64,000 bases of DNA from Paraburkholderia atlantica (GCF_009362785.1 NZ_WHNQ01000005.1:186001-250000); one strand, 5' to 3'; positions 54,015 to 64,000 are shown, numbered from the stretch's first letter. Notes: generated by a model not told the origin, from the letters alone. A program made the numbers and translations.

Positions 54015-54956
54015 TCAGTAGCCGCGTTCCAGCTGCACTACGCCGCTTACCACCTCACCACGCATCATCGCGCCGATCTTGTCCGCGACCTGCGCGACGC
54101 TGTCCTCGCGCAACGTCAGCGCCGACGTGTGCGGCGTGATCGTGATGCGCGGCTCGCGCCAGAACGGATGATCGGCGGGCAGCGGTTCCTCGCGGAACAC
54201 GTCGAGCGTCGCGGCGGCTAGCTGGCCGCTCGCGAGCGCGGCGAGCAGATCCGCTTCGACCAGATGCGCGCCGCGCGCGACGTTGATCAGATATGCGCCG
54301 CGCGCGAGCTTCGAGAAGACTCGCGCATTCAGCACGCTTTCCGTGTCGGGTGTATGCGGCAGCAGATTGACGAGCACCTTCGCGCCGTCGAGGAAGCTAT
54401 CGAACTGCGCGTCGCCGGCGAACGTCGCGATACCGTCGATCTGCTTCGCGCTGCGGCTATAGCCGCGCACCGGCAGGCCGAACGAAGCGAGCGTTTGCGC
54501 GACCTGCGTGCCGAGCACGCCGAGCCCGAGCACGCCCACCGTGAACGTTGCGCGTGGATGCGGCTCGAGCACTTTCCAGCGGCGCTCGCCCTGCAGCATC
54601 TGATATTCGTCGAAGCGGCGCAGATAGCGCAGCACCGCATGCGTTACATACTCGGCCATCTGCGCGCCCATGCCGGTATCTTCGAGGCGAATCAGCGGCA
54701 CCTCGGGCGGCAACGTGCCGGGGTGCGCGCGTTCGAGAGCGAGAATCGCATCGACGCCCGCGCCGAGATTGAAGATCGCGCGCAGCGTCGTGCGGCCGGC
54801 CAGCATCTCGCGCGGCGGACGCCAGACCACCGCGAAATCGGCTGGCGCGTTGTCGCCGGGCTGCCATTCGCGCAGCTCGGCCGCGGGCAAAGCGCGCGCG
54901 AAGTCGTGCAGCCACGCGGCGGCTTCGGTGTGCGGTGCGTAGAAGAGAATTTTCAT
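54015..54956 (-). CDS. ghrA: glyoxylate/hydroxypyruvate reductase A
   Basis: A 313-residue D-2-hydroxyacid dehydrogenase. The nucleotide motif is GVLGLGVLGTQVAQTLASFG, the catalytic Arg lies in INVARGAHLVEADLLAALAS, and the Glu and His follow in FREEPLPADHPFWREPRITI. The short N-terminal catalytic lobe (LREWQPGDNAPADFAVVWRP) is typical of GhrA. It reduces glyoxylate to glycolate and hydroxypyruvate to D-glycerate with NADPH. It is the first gene after a 316-base gap. Confidence 0.88.
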   Translation of the reverse strand: MKILFYAPHTEAAAWLHDFARALPAAELREWQPGDNAPADFAVVWRPPREMLAGRTTLRAIFNLGAGVDAILALERAHPGTLPPEVPLIRLEDTGMGAQMAEYVTHAVLRYLRRFDEYQMLQGERRWKVLEPHPRATFTVGVLGLGVLGTQVAQTLASFGLPVRGYSRSAKQIDGIATFAGDAQFDSFLDGAKVLVNLLPHTPDTESVLNARVFSKLARGAYLINVARGAHLVEADLLAALASGQLAAATLDVFREEPLPADHPFWREPRITITPHTSALTLREDSVAQVADKIGAMMRGEVVSGVVQLERGY

Positions 54957-55272
54957 GCGGTACGGATTGCGGCGGCGTCGATCTGAGCATCAACGGGGCG
55001 GACTGTCAGTGCGCCTCGGCGATCGGGCGACGCGAGCGGCATCGGGTCTCCTCCCGTTGAAATAGGCTTCATTCTACTTTTTCGACGCAAATCGCGCGCG
55101 TCTGCGCACGGGCGTGCGCTTCGGGGATGCGCAGGGTCGCGGGGCGTCGAGTCGGCACGTAACGGCGCATTTCCTCGTTTGCCCCATAACCAAAGCACAA
55201 AATCTTGGTTCATCGACGCGCGACCGAGCGGGACAATGATCGCCCGGATTCCCTGCGCAGCGAGGCACGCAC
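54957..55272. other. 316-base divergent intergenic region
   Basis: Lies between ghrA and the small hydrolase gene and should contain both promoters. No gene or strong repeat seen. Confidence 0.5.
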
Positions 55273-55875
55273 ATGCTTTCATGCACCCGATCGAGCTGGC
55301 CGCCACGGCTCGTCACCGTTCCCGGCCTGCACGGCAGCGAAGGCACGCATTGGCAAACATGGCTGGAGCGGCAGTTCGCGCGCTCGTTGCGCGTCGAGCA
55401 GGCTAACTGGGACGCGCCCGATCTCGCGCTATGGGCGAAGTCGCTGCGCGATCTGCTCGCGCGCGAACGCGGTCCGTTCGTGCTGGCCGCGCACAGCTTC
55501 GGCTGCCTTGCGACTGCGCATGCGTTGCAGCAGGGCGCGCTCGCCAGCGACGTGGTCGGTGTGCTGTTCGTCGCGCCCGCGAGTCCGCGCAAGTTCGACT
55601 TCGCGGGACCGTTCGACGCACGGCGTGTGGGCGTGCCGTCGATCCTGATCGGCAGCGAAACCGATCCGTGGATGACGCTTGCCGATGCGCGCGATCTCGC
55701 GCAGCGTTTCGGCAGCGCGTTCGTCAATCTCGGCGATGCGGGGCATATCAACACGGCAGCGGGCTTCGGTCCGTGGCCGCGCGCGAAGTACTTCATCGAT
55801 ACGCTCGTGCATTGCGCGGCGCCGCTGCGCTTTCGCGACGAGGCGATCGATAGCGCGCAGCATGCGCTCGTGTGA
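55273..55875 (+). CDS. RBBP9/YdeN-family alpha/beta hydrolase
   Basis: A 200-residue small serine hydrolase. VTVPGLHGSEGTHWQTWLER opens the fold, VLAAHSFGCLATAHALQQ gives the nucleophile Ser, ILIGSETDPWMTLADARDLA the acid and LGDAGHINTAAGFGPWP the His. The GLHGSEGTHWQ pattern is diagnostic for the RBBP9/YdeN family; substrates are unknown. It precedes the sulfate-binding protein gene by 101 bases in the same direction. Confidence 0.88.
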   Translation: MLSCTRSSWPPRLVTVPGLHGSEGTHWQTWLERQFARSLRVEQANWDAPDLALWAKSLRDLLARERGPFVLAAHSFGCLATAHALQQGALASDVVGVLFVAPASPRKFDFAGPFDARRVGVPSILIGSETDPWMTLADARDLAQRFGSAFVNLGDAGHINTAAGFGPWPRAKYFIDTLVHCAAPLRFRDEAIDSAQHALV

Positions 55876-55976
55876 GCACCCGCTGCTGACGCGCGCGAGG
55901 TAAGCAATCCGTTAGAATCCCGCGTCACGCCGCGTATGCGCGGCTACAGGTTTTATCATCGACAGACGGGGAAACA

Positions 55977-57014
55977 ATGAAGGGCAACACGGGGACATCA
56001 CGCCGGCTCAAAGCGGGCGTCACGGCTGGCATCACGGTAATTGCGCTCGCGTTCGGCGGCGTCACGACGGCGCGTGCGGATACGTCGCTGCTGAACGTGT
56101 CGTACGACGTGACGCGCGAGCTGTACAAGGACATCAACGCGGGCTTCATCGCGGACTACCAGCAAAAGCGCGGCGAGACGGTGTCGGTGCGGCAGTCGCA
56201 CGGCGCATCGAGCGCGCAGGCGCTGTCGGTGCTGCAGGGTCTGCAGGCCGACGTGGTGACGATGAATCAGCCGAACGACATCGATCTGCTCGCCGAAAAG
56301 GGCCGCCTGGTCCCGGCCGACTGGCGCGCGCGTTTGCCGGACGATAGCGCGCCCTACACGACGACGATGGTGTTCCTCGTGCGCAAGGGCAATCCGAAGC
56401 ACATCAAGGACTGGGACGACCTCGCGAAGCCGGGCATCCAGGCGGTGATCGCTAATCCGAAGACGTCGGGCAACGGACGTTATACGTATCTGGCCGCGTG
56501 GGGTTATCGCAAGCAGCACGGCGGCACCGATGCGCAGGCGCTCGACTTCGTGAAGGGGATCTTCCGCAACGTGCCGGTGCTCGATACCGGCGGCCGAGGA
56601 GCTACGACGACGTTCACGCAGCGCGGTATCGGCGATGTGCTCGTCACGTTCGAGAACGAAGTGTCGTTGATCGATACGGGTGTCGGCGCGGGCAGCTATG
56701 AAGCGGTGTATCCATCCGTGAGTTTGCTCGCGGCGCCGCCGGTGTCGATCGTCGATAAGGTCGTCGACAAGCGTGGCACGCGCAAGCAAGCGCAGGCGTA
56801 TCTCGACTATCTGTGGTCGCCGGCCGCACAGGAGATCATCGCGCAGCACCATCTGCGTCCGCGCGACAAGAACGTCTTCGCGAAGCACGCGGCCGAGTTC
56901 AAGCCGATCAAGACGTTCACGGTTGAGCAGATGTTCGGCAGCTGGCAGAAGGCGCAGGACACGCACTTCTCCGATGGGGGGACGTTCGATCAGATTGTTG
57001 TTGACCGGAAGTAA
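55977..57014 (+). CDS. sulfate/thiosulfate ABC transporter periplasmic binding protein
   Basis: A 345-residue periplasmic protein. The signal peptide ends around TTARA, followed by DTSLLNVSYDVTRELYKDIN, the Sbp/CysP family opening. Ligand-contacting segments include QSHGASSAQALSVLQGLQAD and VIANPKTSGNGRYTYLAAWG. It binds sulfate or thiosulfate for an ABC importer. No cysT, cysW or cysA gene follows; instead a strong terminator ends the unit, so the permease must be elsewhere. Sbp and CysP cannot be told apart safely, so no symbol is given. Confidence 0.92.
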   Translation: MKGNTGTSRRLKAGVTAGITVIALAFGGVTTARADTSLLNVSYDVTRELYKDINAGFIADYQQKRGETVSVRQSHGASSAQALSVLQGLQADVVTMNQPNDIDLLAEKGRLVPADWRARLPDDSAPYTTTMVFLVRKGNPKHIKDWDDLAKPGIQAVIANPKTSGNGRYTYLAAWGYRKQHGGTDAQALDFVKGIFRNVPVLDTGGRGATTTFTQRGIGDVLVTFENEVSLIDTGVGAGSYEAVYPSVSLLAAPPVSIVDKVVDKRGTRKQAQAYLDYLWSPAAQEIIAQHHLRPRDKNVFAKHAAEFKPIKTFTVEQMFGSWQKAQDTHFSDGGTFDQIVVDRK

Positions 57015-57038
57015 GCGCCGGAATTTGCGCAAAAAGAA

Positions 57039-57071
57039 AAGGCTGCCTCGCAAAACGAGGCAGCCTTTTTT
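57039..57071. terminator. bidirectional terminator between sbp-like gene and bioB
   Basis: Twelve-base arms (AAGGCTGCCTCG and complement) with a five-base loop; six Ts follow on the plus strand and TTTTCTTTTT follows on the minus strand, so it can end both converging units. Confidence 0.88.
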
Positions 57072-57121
57072 ATTCCCGCACGCTTAGCGCATGCGAGTTA
57101 CCGATGCAGCCGTTCCGTGAC

Positions 57122-58222
57122 TCAATTCGCCACGCCGTGATCGCCATACCCATGCGCGCACCCATGCTCGCACTCACTCTTCTCGACCGGCATCTGCTGC
57201 GCAGCCTCAGCGCGAATGCCCAGACGCGCGAGCAGCTGGCGGTCCGCTTCTGCCTGCGGGTTGCTCGTGGTCAGCAACTGATCGCCGTAGAAAATTGAAT
57301 TCGCGCCCGCGAGGAAGCACATTGCCTGCAAGGCCTCGTCCATCTGCTCGCGACCGGCGGATAGACGCACCATTGCGCGCGGCATCGTGATGCGCGCAAT
57401 CGCGATCGTGCGCACGAATTCGAACGGGTCGATCGGTTCGGTGCCGGTCAGCGGCGTGCCTTGTACCTGCACCAGATTGTTGATCGGCACCGATTCCGGA
57501 TACGGCTCCATGTTCGCGAGCTGCGCGATCAGCCCCGCGCGTTCGCGACGCGATTCGCCCATGCCGACGATGCCGCCGCAGCACACGTTGATGCCCGCGT
57601 CGCGCACGCGCTCCAGCGTGTCGAGGCGATCCTGGTAGGTGCGCGTCGAAATGATCTGGCCGTAGAACTCCGGCGACGTATCGAGGTTGTGGTTGTAGTA
57701 GTCGAGGCCCGCATCACGCAGCGCTTGCGCCTGGTGCGTTTCGAGCATGCCGAGCGTCACGCAGGTTTCGAGGCCCATCGCCTTCACGCCGCGAATCATG
57801 TCCTTGATCGGCTCGAGGTGGCGGTCCTTCGGATTGCGCCACGCGGCGCCCATGCAGAAGCGCGTCGCGCCGTTGTCCTTTGCCAGTTTCGCTGCGGCGA
57901 GCACTTCGTCGACCGGCATCAGCTTGTCGGCCGCGAGGCCCGTGTCGTGATGCACCGACTGCGGACAGTACGCGCAATCCTCTTCGCAGCCGCCGGTCTT
58001 GATCGACAGCAGCGTCGACAGTTGCACTGCATTCGCGTCGAAATGCTCGCGATGCGTTTGCTGCGCGCGAAACAGCAGGTCGTTGAACGGCAGTTCGTAC
58101 AACGCGACGATATCGGCGACGCGCCAGCGCGCGAGCGGCTTCGCTTCAGTGGCGGCGGCAGTCGGATTGCCGTTGGCGGCGCTCGTGTCGGCGCTGCCCG
58201 CTGCGATGTTCAGTTGTGTCAT
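57122..58222 (-). CDS. bioB: biotin synthase
   Basis: A 366-residue radical SAM enzyme. The iron-sulfur motif is [16 protein letters not shown] (C-x3-C-x2-C), followed by [20 protein letters not shown] and the [16 protein letters not shown] stretch. It inserts sulfur into dethiobiotin. The first 30 residues are a variable Ala/Thr-rich extension and the His-rich C-terminus ([14 protein letters not shown]) is unusual but seen in related species. It is the last gene of the bio operon, 52 bases after bioD. Confidence 0.95.
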   Translation of the reverse strand: MTQLNIAAGSADTSAANGNPTAAATEAKPLARWRVADIVALYELPFNDLLFRAQQTHREHFDANAVQLSTLLSIKTGGCEEDCAYCPQSVHHDTGLAADKLMPVDEVLAAAKLAKDNGATRFCMGAAWRNPKDRHLEPIKDMIRGVKAMGLETCVTLGMLETHQAQALRDAGLDYYNHNLDTSPEFYGQIISTRTYQDRLDTLERVRDAGINVCCGGIVGMGESRRERAGLIAQLANMEPYPESVPINNLVQVQGTPLTGTEPIDPFEFVRTIAIARITMPRAMVRLSAGREQMDEALQAMCFLAGANSIFYGDQLLTTSNPQAEADRQLLARLGIRAEAAQQMPVEKSECEHGCAHGYGDHGVAN

Positions 58223-58274
58223 GTGATCGATCCTCGTGTACGGATGAAATGGGGTTCGGCGTTGCTGGGCAGCG

Positions 58275-59015
58275 CTATGCCGCGCGCAACTGGCGCAGCG
58301 TTTGCAGAAGCCGTCGAATGTCGAGTTGTTCGGCCGCAAGCTCCGGCGACAGCGGGCTGATATGCGGCACGATACCGAGCAGCGGTGCGTCGTACGCTTG
58401 CGCAAGATGCGCGCGAATCGACGCGATGTTTTCGTCGGGGAAGGTCATATCCGGGTCGATGCGGTTCGCGACCCAGCCCGCGAGGGTGAGACCGCGCGCG
58501 GCGATCGTCTCTGCGGTCAGTAGCGCATGGCTGATGCAGCCGAGCCGCATGCCGACCACCAGCACCACCGGCAGCTTCAGCGCGACGGCGAGATCAGCGG
58601 TGTCCTGCGTCGCGGTCAACGGCACGCGAAAACCGCCAACACCTTCGACGACGATGACCTCGGCGAGCTTCAGCGCGTCGCGATGGCACGCAACGATGTG
58701 GTCGAGATCGAACGAGACGTTTTCCAGCGCCGCAGCGATGTGCGGCGCGGCCGGTTCCTTCAGCAGATACGGCGTGCGGATCGCAGGCGGCAGCAGCACG
58801 CTCGATGCGGCATCGAGTTGATCCGCATCTTCGTTGTGCAGCACGCCGTTCACTTCGAATGCGCCCGCCGCGATCGGCTTCATCGCGGCCGCTTGCAGAC
58901 CTTCACGCACGAAGCCGCGCAATAGTGCCGACGACACGAAGGTCTTGCCGATTTCAGTATCGGTGCCGGTGACGAACAGCGACAGTGCGGCGCCATCGTT
59001 ATTCAGGTTGCTCAT
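58275..59015 (-). CDS. bioD: dethiobiotin synthetase
   Basis: A 246-residue ATP-dependent enzyme. The P-loop is [28 protein letters not shown] and [12 protein letters not shown] hold substrate- and metal-binding residues. It closes the ureido ring of biotin. Its ATG overlaps the bioF stop as ATGA. A distinctly longer upstream frame is the bioF shadow. Confidence 0.94.
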   Translation of the reverse strand: MSNLNNDGAALSLFVTGTDTEIGKTFVSSALLRGFVREGLQAAAMKPIAAGAFEVNGVLHNEDADQLDAASSVLLPPAIRTPYLLKEPAAPHIAAALENVSFDLDHIVACHRDALKLAEVIVVEGVGGFRVPLTATQDTADLAVALKLPVVLVVGMRLGCISHALLTAETIAARGLTLAGWVANRIDPDMTFPDENIASIRAHLAQAYDAPLLGIVPHISPLSPELAAEQLDIRRLLQTLRQLRAA

Positions 59016-60196
59016 GCGGCGCGCGCTCCGACTTGTTGCAGCGCGGCTTCGAGCCGGTCGAGATCCGCATGCGAGTGCGCGGCCGACAGCGAGATGCGCA
59101 AGCGCGACGTGCCGGTCGGCACGGTCGGCGGACGGATTGCGGGCACCCACAGCCCCGCGCGATCGAGCGACGCGGCGATGTCGAGCGTCGCATCGTTCGC
59201 GCCGATGATCAGCGGTTGAACGGCCGTATGCGAATCGACGGGCAGCCACGGCGTCGCCTTCAGCATCGCGCGCGTGCGCTCGATCAATTGCTGCAGATGC
59301 GCGCGGCGCGCATCGCCTTCGTCGCCGCCGATGATGCGCAGGCTCGCCGACACCGCATGCGCGGCGGCCGGCACCGACGCGGTCGTGAAGATATACGGAC
59401 GCGCGCGCTGCACGAGCCATTCGATCACGGTCGCATGCGCGACGACGAACGCGCCGGAAACGCCCGCCGCCTTGCCGAGCGTGCCGATCGAGATCAGATG
59501 CGGCGAGTGCAGCGCGGCTTGCGCGATCGCGCCGCGGCCTTGCGGACCGAGCACACCGAAGCCGTGCGCATCGTCGACGATCAGCCACGCGCCGTGCCGC
59601 TCCGCGAGTTCGAGCAAACGCGGCAGCGGCGCGATGTCGCCGTCCATGCTGAACACCGTGTCGGAGACGATGACCTTGACGTCCGCTTCCGACGCTTCGA
59701 GCATCGCGCTCAACGCATCCATGTCGCAGTGCGGGTAGATCTGCACATCGGCGCGTGACAGCCGAGCACCATCGATCAGCGACGCATGATTGAGCGCATC
59801 GGAGAACAGCGTCGTGCCGCGGCCCGCGAGCGAGGTCAGCGTCGCGAGGTTCGCCATATAGCCGGTGCTGAAATACAACGCGCGGGCATCGTCGACGAAG
59901 CCGCCGGCGAATGCCGCGAGATCGTCTTCGAGTTGCGCATGCGCGCGCGAATGACCGCCGAGCAGATGCGAGCCGCCGCTGCCCGCGCCATACAGCCGCG
60001 CGCCTTCGGCGATCGCCTCGATCAACTGCGGATGCGCGGCGAGGCCCAGATAGTCGTTGCTCGCGAAGCCGATGATTTCCCGGCCGTCGACCGTCATGTG
60101 CGCGGCGCAGGGTGTGTCCGCGGTGCGGCGGCGGCGGCGCAGGCCGCGCGCGTCGATTTCCTTCAAGCCTTCGGCGAGTGTGTCGAGCAGATGCAT
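59012..60196 (-). CDS. bioF: 8-amino-7-oxononanoate synthase
   Basis: A 394-residue PLP enzyme of the alpha-oxoamine synthase family. [20 protein letters not shown] opens the fold, [15 protein letters not shown] binds the cofactor ring, and [17 protein letters not shown] carries the PLP lysine. It condenses pimeloyl-thioester with alanine. The ATG overlaps the bioA stop as TGATG and bioD follows with ATGA, so the operon is translationally coupled. Confidence 0.94.
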   Translation of the reverse strand: MHLLDTLAEGLKEIDARGLRRRRRTADTPCAAHMTVDGREIIGFASNDYLGLAAHPQLIEAIAEGARLYGAGSGGSHLLGGHSRAHAQLEDDLAAFAGGFVDDARALYFSTGYMANLATLTSLAGRGTTLFSDALNHASLIDGARLSRADVQIYPHCDMDALSAMLEASEADVKVIVSDTVFSMDGDIAPLPRLLELAERHGAWLIVDDAHGFGVLGPQGRGAIAQAALHSPHLISIGTLGKAAGVSGAFVVAHATVIEWLVQRARPYIFTTASVPAAAHAVSASLRIIGGDEGDARRAHLQQLIERTRAMLKATPWLPVDSHTAVQPLIIGANDATLDIAASLDRAGLWVPAIRPPTVPTGTSRLRISLSAAHSHADLDRLEAALQQVGARAA

Positions 60197-61557
60197 CAGC
60201 GGGCCTCCGCGAGCGTGGCGTCGAAGGTGTCGCGTGTGCGCGCGGCGAGCAGCGCGAGTTCTTCGTCGTCGAGAATGTACGGCGGCATCAGGTAGACGGT
60301 GGTGCCGATCGGGCGCAACAGTAGCTCGCGTTGGAGAGCGTTTTCGAAGAAGCGGCGCGAGAATGTTTTGGCTCGCTGAGGATCGTCGATCACCGCATCG
60401 AACGCGAAGATGGTGCCGCGCTGACGCAGATCGCGCACCTGCGCATGCTCGGCGAGCGGCGCGAGCGCCGCCTCGAGCGTCGCTGATTTGCGCGCGTTGG
60501 CGGAGAGCACGTCGTCGCTCGCGAACAGATCGAGCGTCGCGAGCGCGGCGCGGCACGCGAGCGGATTGCCGGTGTACGAATGCGAATGCAGGAAGCCGCG
60601 CGCGGTGTCGTCGTGATAGAAGGCCGCGAAGATCTCGTCGCGCGACAGCACGATCGACAGCGGCAGATAGCCGCCGCTGATGCCTTTCGACAGACACAGG
60701 AAATCGGGCCACACGCCTGCCTGTTCGCATGCGAAGAAGGTGCCGGTGCGGCCGCAGCCGACCGCAATTTCGTCGGCGATCAGATGCACGCCGTACTGGT
60801 CGCACAGCGCGCGCAATCCGGCGACGTACGACGCGTCGTGCATCGCCATGCCGGCCGCGCACTGCACGAGCGGCTCGACGATCAGCGCGGCGATGCGGTT
60901 CGCGCGCGCCTCGAACAGCGCGCGCACATTGTCGAGCGCGCGATGCGCGACGTCGGCAGCGGTTTCGCCTGCTTGCGCGAGTCGTGCATCGGGCGATGCG
61001 ACGACGTGAGCGTGACGAATCAGCGGATCGTACGCGTCCTTGAACAGCGCGACGTCGGTGACGCCGAGCGCGCCGATCGTCTCGCCGTGGTAGCTATTGG
61101 CAAGGCAGACGAATTCCTGCTTGTCGGCGTAGCCCCGGTTGCGCCAGCTGTGAAAGCTCATCTTCAGCGCGATCTCGACCGCCGACGCGCCATCCGACGC
61201 GAAGAACGCGTGGCCGAGCGTGTTGTCGGTCAACGCGTGCAGACGTTCGGCGAGCTCGACGGCGGGTTCGTGCGTGCAGCCGGCGAGCATCGCGTGTTCG
61301 AGCGTATCGAGCTGATCTTTCAGCGCCGCATTGATGCGCGGGTTCGCGTGACCGAACAGATTGACCCACCACGAGCTGATCGCGTCGAGATAGCGATGAC
61401 CCGAGCGATCGTATAGCCATGCGCCTTGACCGCGCGCGACGGCAATCAGCGGCAGACGTTCGTGATGCTTCATCTGCGTGCACGGATGCCATACCGCGCG
61501 AAGGCTGCGGGCGACCCAATCTTCAGGGGCGACCGGGGGGGCTGCTGAATTTTCCAA
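60196..61557 (-). CDS. bioA: adenosylmethionine-8-amino-7-oxononanoate aminotransferase
   Basis: A class III aminotransferase of 453 residues with a TTG start, or up to 487 with an upstream [23 protein letters not shown] and [19 protein letters not shown] are BioA-specific; [20 protein letters not shown] binds PLP and [13 protein letters not shown] carries the lysine. TTG is preferred because GGAG lies seven bases upstream and the residues before it are poorly conserved-looking. It uses SAM as amino donor. It is the first gene of the bioAFDB operon. Confidence 0.94.
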   Translation of the reverse strand: MENSAAPPVAPEDWVARSLRAVWHPCTQMKHHERLPLIAVARGQGAWLYDRSGHRYLDAISSWWVNLFGHANPRINAALKDQLDTLEHAMLAGCTHEPAVELAERLHALTDNTLGHAFFASDGASAVEIALKMSFHSWRNRGYADKQEFVCLANSYHGETIGALGVTDVALFKDAYDPLIRHAHVVASPDARLAQAGETAADVAHRALDNVRALFEARANRIAALIVEPLVQCAAGMAMHDASYVAGLRALCDQYGVHLIADEIAVGCGRTGTFFACEQAGVWPDFLCLSKGISGGYLPLSIVLSRDEIFAAFYHDDTARGFLHSHSYTGNPLACRAALATLDLFASDDVLSANARKSATLEAALAPLAEHAQVRDLRQRGTIFAFDAVIDDPQRAKTFSRRFFENALQRELLLRPIGTTVYLMPPYILDDEELALLAARTRDTFDATLAEAR

Positions 61558-61935
61558 AGAGGTACTCCGAGGTGCTTTTATGCCACGCACGGACGAGGGC
61601 GATTTCAAGCCTTTTTGAAAGGCGTTCCCCGTCGTTCCGCCGACCTGTTCCGGTCGCAACGGGTGGGCCTTGGCGAGTGCGCGGGGTCGAGATTAGCGGT
61701 TTATTTCGTCGCGCGCATCAGCTGCGAAACGCGCGTTTTTCGCCATGGCGTCGAGGTTTGCGGCTGTTCGATGCAGCTCGTTCGACTTCGAGATGGAAGC
61801 TCGCTAATCGACGGAGATAGCGACGTCAAAGTAATGGGCTATTACTGGCGAGAATTTGTGGCGAAGAGGTGTTTTTGCATGAGCGCGGCGTGAGCGCTCG
61901 CTGCTGTGATGGTGCAACGGCGGCCAGAATGCAAA
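61558..61935. other. promoter region of the biotin operon
   Basis: About 380 bases with no supported gene. It should contain the bio promoter. I could not identify a clear BirA-type operator by eye. Confidence 0.5.
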
Positions 61936-61960
61936 AAGGCCTGCTGAATCAGCAGGCCTT
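61936..61960 (-). terminator. rho-independent terminator of the secreted hydrolase gene
   Basis: AAGGCCTGCTG arms with a three-base loop; TTTTTGCATT follows on the minus strand. It lies 44 bases after the hydrolase stop. Confidence 0.85.
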
Positions 61961-62003
61961 CGACACGTCGAAACCGAACTCAAATCCAGATGCTATGTGT
62001 ACC

Positions 62004-63311
62004 TCATTCCCGGCTCGCAATCGCTTTCCGGCCATTCGCATCGGCATCACCCGCATCCGCCGTCTGCGAGTTCTGATTGCCCCACACGACCGAGTTATCG
62101 ACCGCATACAGCCGGCACGGATCGGAGCTCTGCTTCTGGCAATTCGCCACCGCCACCGACATCGGATCGTCGCCGCCCTCGGCCCATGACCACGCGCCCG
62201 AATCCGACACCGCGAATGCGCGGCTCGGATACTGATGCAGGAAGTTGCGATAGCCATTGCGGCCCTCGTTGTCGAGGTACGGCACCGCGTCGACAGCGTC
62301 GAGCGCGGCGAAGCCGGTTGCCTTCGGTGCGGCCGGATCGGCGACGTGATACTGCACAGCCGTCGGCATGCCGGCGCGCGCGAGGAACGCTTCGACGGCC
62401 GGCCACCATACGCGCACGCCGTCGCGGTCGCCGACCAGCCGATGCGCGTCGTTCTTGTACTTGCCGAAGTCGACCATCTTCACGCTCGCGCCATGCGCGC
62501 CATACGCGGCGTACATGCCGGCGACGAGCGGCGCGTTCCACACCGAATCGTTATCGCCATAGAGCCACAGCGATGGCACCGTGGACTTCTCACCGTACGC
62601 GCCGAATGCGCGCGTCAGGTTGCCTTGCCAGTCCTCGCAGGTGTCCTGGCGCAGGCCGCCCGAGAAATTGATCAGCGCGCGCACGCCGGGCGCCGCTTCG
62701 GTGCCGTACGCGATCGTCGCGAGACCGCCGTGTGAGGTGCCGGCCACCGCGATGTGCGCCGCGTCGACGTAAGGTTGCTTCGACATGTAATCGATCGTCG
62801 CTGCCACGTCGCCAGCCTGGCCGAGGCCATTGCGCTCGACGTCGCAGCCGTCCTGCTCGTACACGCCGTCCGAGTGACCGAAGCCCTGGCGGTTCGGCGC
62901 GACGACCACGTAGCCGCGGCGCACGAATTCGCGCGCGAACGGCAGCGGGTCGCTGCGTTCCTGCGTGCGCGGATCGCCCGGAATCTTGCCGTGGTTGAAC
63001 ACGATCATCGGGAACGGGCCGGCGCCGTCGGGCTTGTAGATCGTGGTTTCGAGCGTGACTGTGCCGGCGGCGTCGACCGGCACGCGGATGATCTTTTCGT
63101 TCAGGTGAGCGGTGGGCAGGTAGACGTCGTCGTCGAGCGCGAGGCGCGGTACGCGGGCGCGCGACAGCGGTCCCTGGGTGTCACTGGTCGGCGTCGCGTT
63201 GTGTGCCGAAAGCGACGAGTGGGCGAGCGGATCGGCGTGCGCGATCGTGACAGCACACGTGGCTGCGGCGCAGATCGCCGCACACTTCGTCAGAACCTTG
63301 CTCAACACCAT
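62004..63311 (-). CDS. exported alpha/beta hydrolase (dienelactone-hydrolase/prolyl-peptidase-like)
   Basis: A 435-residue protein with a signal peptide (MVLSKVLTKCAAICAAATCA to IAHA). The mature hydrolase has PFPMIVFNHGKIPGDPRTQE (oxyanion loop), VAGTSHGGLATIAYG with the nucleophile Ser, WLYGDNDSVWNAPLVAG with the acid and a KNDAHRL stretch with the catalytic His. The last 100 residues (DDPMSVAVANCQKQSSDPCR) hold two cysteines that may form a disulfide. Substrate unknown. The chosen start gives the signal peptide; a longer frame adds 33 residues before it. Confidence 0.83.
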   Translation of the reverse strand: MVLSKVLTKCAAICAAATCAVTIAHADPLAHSSLSAHNATPTSDTQGPLSRARVPRLALDDDVYLPTAHLNEKIIRVPVDAAGTVTLETTIYKPDGAGPFPMIVFNHGKIPGDPRTQERSDPLPFAREFVRRGYVVVAPNRQGFGHSDGVYEQDGCDVERNGLGQAGDVAATIDYMSKQPYVDAAHIAVAGTSHGGLATIAYGTEAAPGVRALINFSGGLRQDTCEDWQGNLTRAFGAYGEKSTVPSLWLYGDNDSVWNAPLVAGMYAAYGAHGASVKMVDFGKYKNDAHRLVGDRDGVRVWWPAVEAFLARAGMPTAVQYHVADPAAPKATGFAALDAVDAVPYLDNEGRNGYRNFLHQYPSRAFAVSDSGAWSWAEGGDDPMSVAVANCQKQSSDPCRLYAVDNSVVWGNQNSQTADAGDADANGRKAIASRE

Positions 63312-63827
63312 TGACGCACCTGCTGCTTGAAAGACCTGTCCTGAACTCCGTGCTGTCCGGTTGCCAAAAACGCTGCTGACGTTCAGCTTTCGTTCGCGTT
63401 TTCGACACAAACAGACTCACTCGCGTGCGTTGTGCGCAAAGCGCACGCACGCAAATCGAGATCGCACGGGATGAACCCAACGGCCGACGCGACCCCACGC
63501 GCCGAGGATGAGCGTCACTCGATGCTGCCGGAGCCCGCGCGGCGCGCTTTCGATCAGCGGCCGGTCAGGCTTCCTTTGCATGTTGCGGAACTGGTGTGAC
63601 CCGCTCTCGCAATGTGACGTCATGAAACTACGGACTCATCCTGGCACGACAATTTTGTTTTGTGCAATCAAGGAGAACCCGCGACGAAAAAATTGCTGCA
63701 TGTGCGAATGAGGCCTCAAAGCCTTGCCAGGCAAGGGCTGGGGACATGGGCGGGAGGCGGCGACTAAAGGTCATGTAAGTGCTGTGGTGCGAGCCCAACG
63801 AAAGAACCTGCGTGAATCGAACGAAAA
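63312..63827. other. 516-base intergenic region without supported gene
   Basis: Several short frames are open but none has a ribosome binding site plus protein-like composition. It should contain the promoter of the exported hydrolase. Confidence 0.5.
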
Positions 63828-63850
63828 AAAGGCCCCGGACGAGGGCCTTT
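63828..63850 (-). terminator. rho-independent terminator near the right edge
   Basis: AAAGGCCC arms with a seven-base loop; a run of seven Ts follows on the minus strand. It probably ends the leftward gene cut by the window edge. Confidence 0.8.
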
Positions 63851-63936
63851 TATGAGTTTTGCGGAGAGCGAGTGAAAGACATGGGAAAGCCTCTACGCGC
63901 AATGCAGCGGTTACTTAATCGACATTCGCTCTTCAC

Positions 63937-64000
63937 TCACTCAGTGACGTCGCCATCTACATAACGCCAGCGGCCATCATCGCCACGCAGAAAGCGGCTC
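63937..64000 (-). CDS. C-terminus of a probable YchJ-family (UPF0225) protein
   Basis: Only the last 20 codons are in the window: SRFLRGDDGRWRYVDGDVTE and stop. The [SA]RF-L-R...GRW-YVDGD ending is typical of the YchJ-like NTF2-fold family, whose function is unknown. The terminator 87 bases downstream supports a real leftward gene. The family call rests on one short segment. Confidence 0.5.
   Translation of the reverse strand, partial: SRFLRGDDGRWRYVDGDVTE

Overview
The window looks like a chromosome segment from a beta-proteobacterium of the Burkholderiaceae, most likely Paraburkholderia, Burkholderia or a close relative. I infer this from the very high GC content with strong third-position bias, the overlapping bioA-bioF-bioD-bioB operon, the fused isobutyryl-CoA mutase IcmF, the fused indolepyruvate ferredoxin oxidoreductase, antABC anthranilate dioxygenase genes and a Burkholderia-type porin. 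I see no rRNA gene, no complete tRNA gene and no CRISPR array.

Left part (1 to about 15.6 kb): the end of an integrated mobile element. It starts with a leftward block of plasmid/ICE/phage-like genes: a plasmid-related protein, a membrane protein with a helix-turn-helix-like tail, a recombination-directionality-factor-like zinc protein, a YqaJ exonuclease, a DUF932 protein and a glycine-zipper protein with a split zinc ribbon. Next comes a rightward three-gene operon of a SNF2-type helicase, a type III-like adenine methyltransferase (Mod) and a type III-like restriction helicase-nuclease (Res). All visible catalytic motifs are intact, so this is a probable anti-phage system. Fossil IS21-family pieces bracket it (istA remains on the left, istB end plus terminal repeats on the right). 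A tyrosine integrase and a tRNA 3'-half-like attachment sequence close the element.

Scar (15.6 to 16.8 kb): broken coding fragments and one tiny membrane-protein ORF.

Conserved part (16.8 to 64 kb): an AraC regulator and antABC (anthranilate to catechol); a GGDEF protein, RutG-like permease, CPA1 antiporter, EAL protein and CutC; fused indolepyruvate oxidoreductase and a Kir-type potassium channel. An AT-rich islet carries an amidase-like toxin gene and a DUF3828 probable immunity gene. Then follow a LacI-AGE epimerase-PfkB sugar operon (probably mannose to fructose to fructose 6-phosphate) with a visible candidate operator, a bile-acid-symporter-like carrier, a secreted small protein and a porin. 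IcmF is preceded by a LysR regulator. After it come nitronate monooxygenase, a haloacetate-dehalogenase-like enzyme, a divergent Lrp/EamA pair, a tightly packed DUF1289-MaoC-MBL operon, a YbaK deacylase, HMG-CoA lyase, GhrA, a small hydrolase, a sulfate-binding protein, the biotin operon, a secreted alpha/beta hydrolase and the end of a probable YchJ-family gene cut by the window edge.

All functional calls come from reading the sequence and remembered family motifs; no database search was run.
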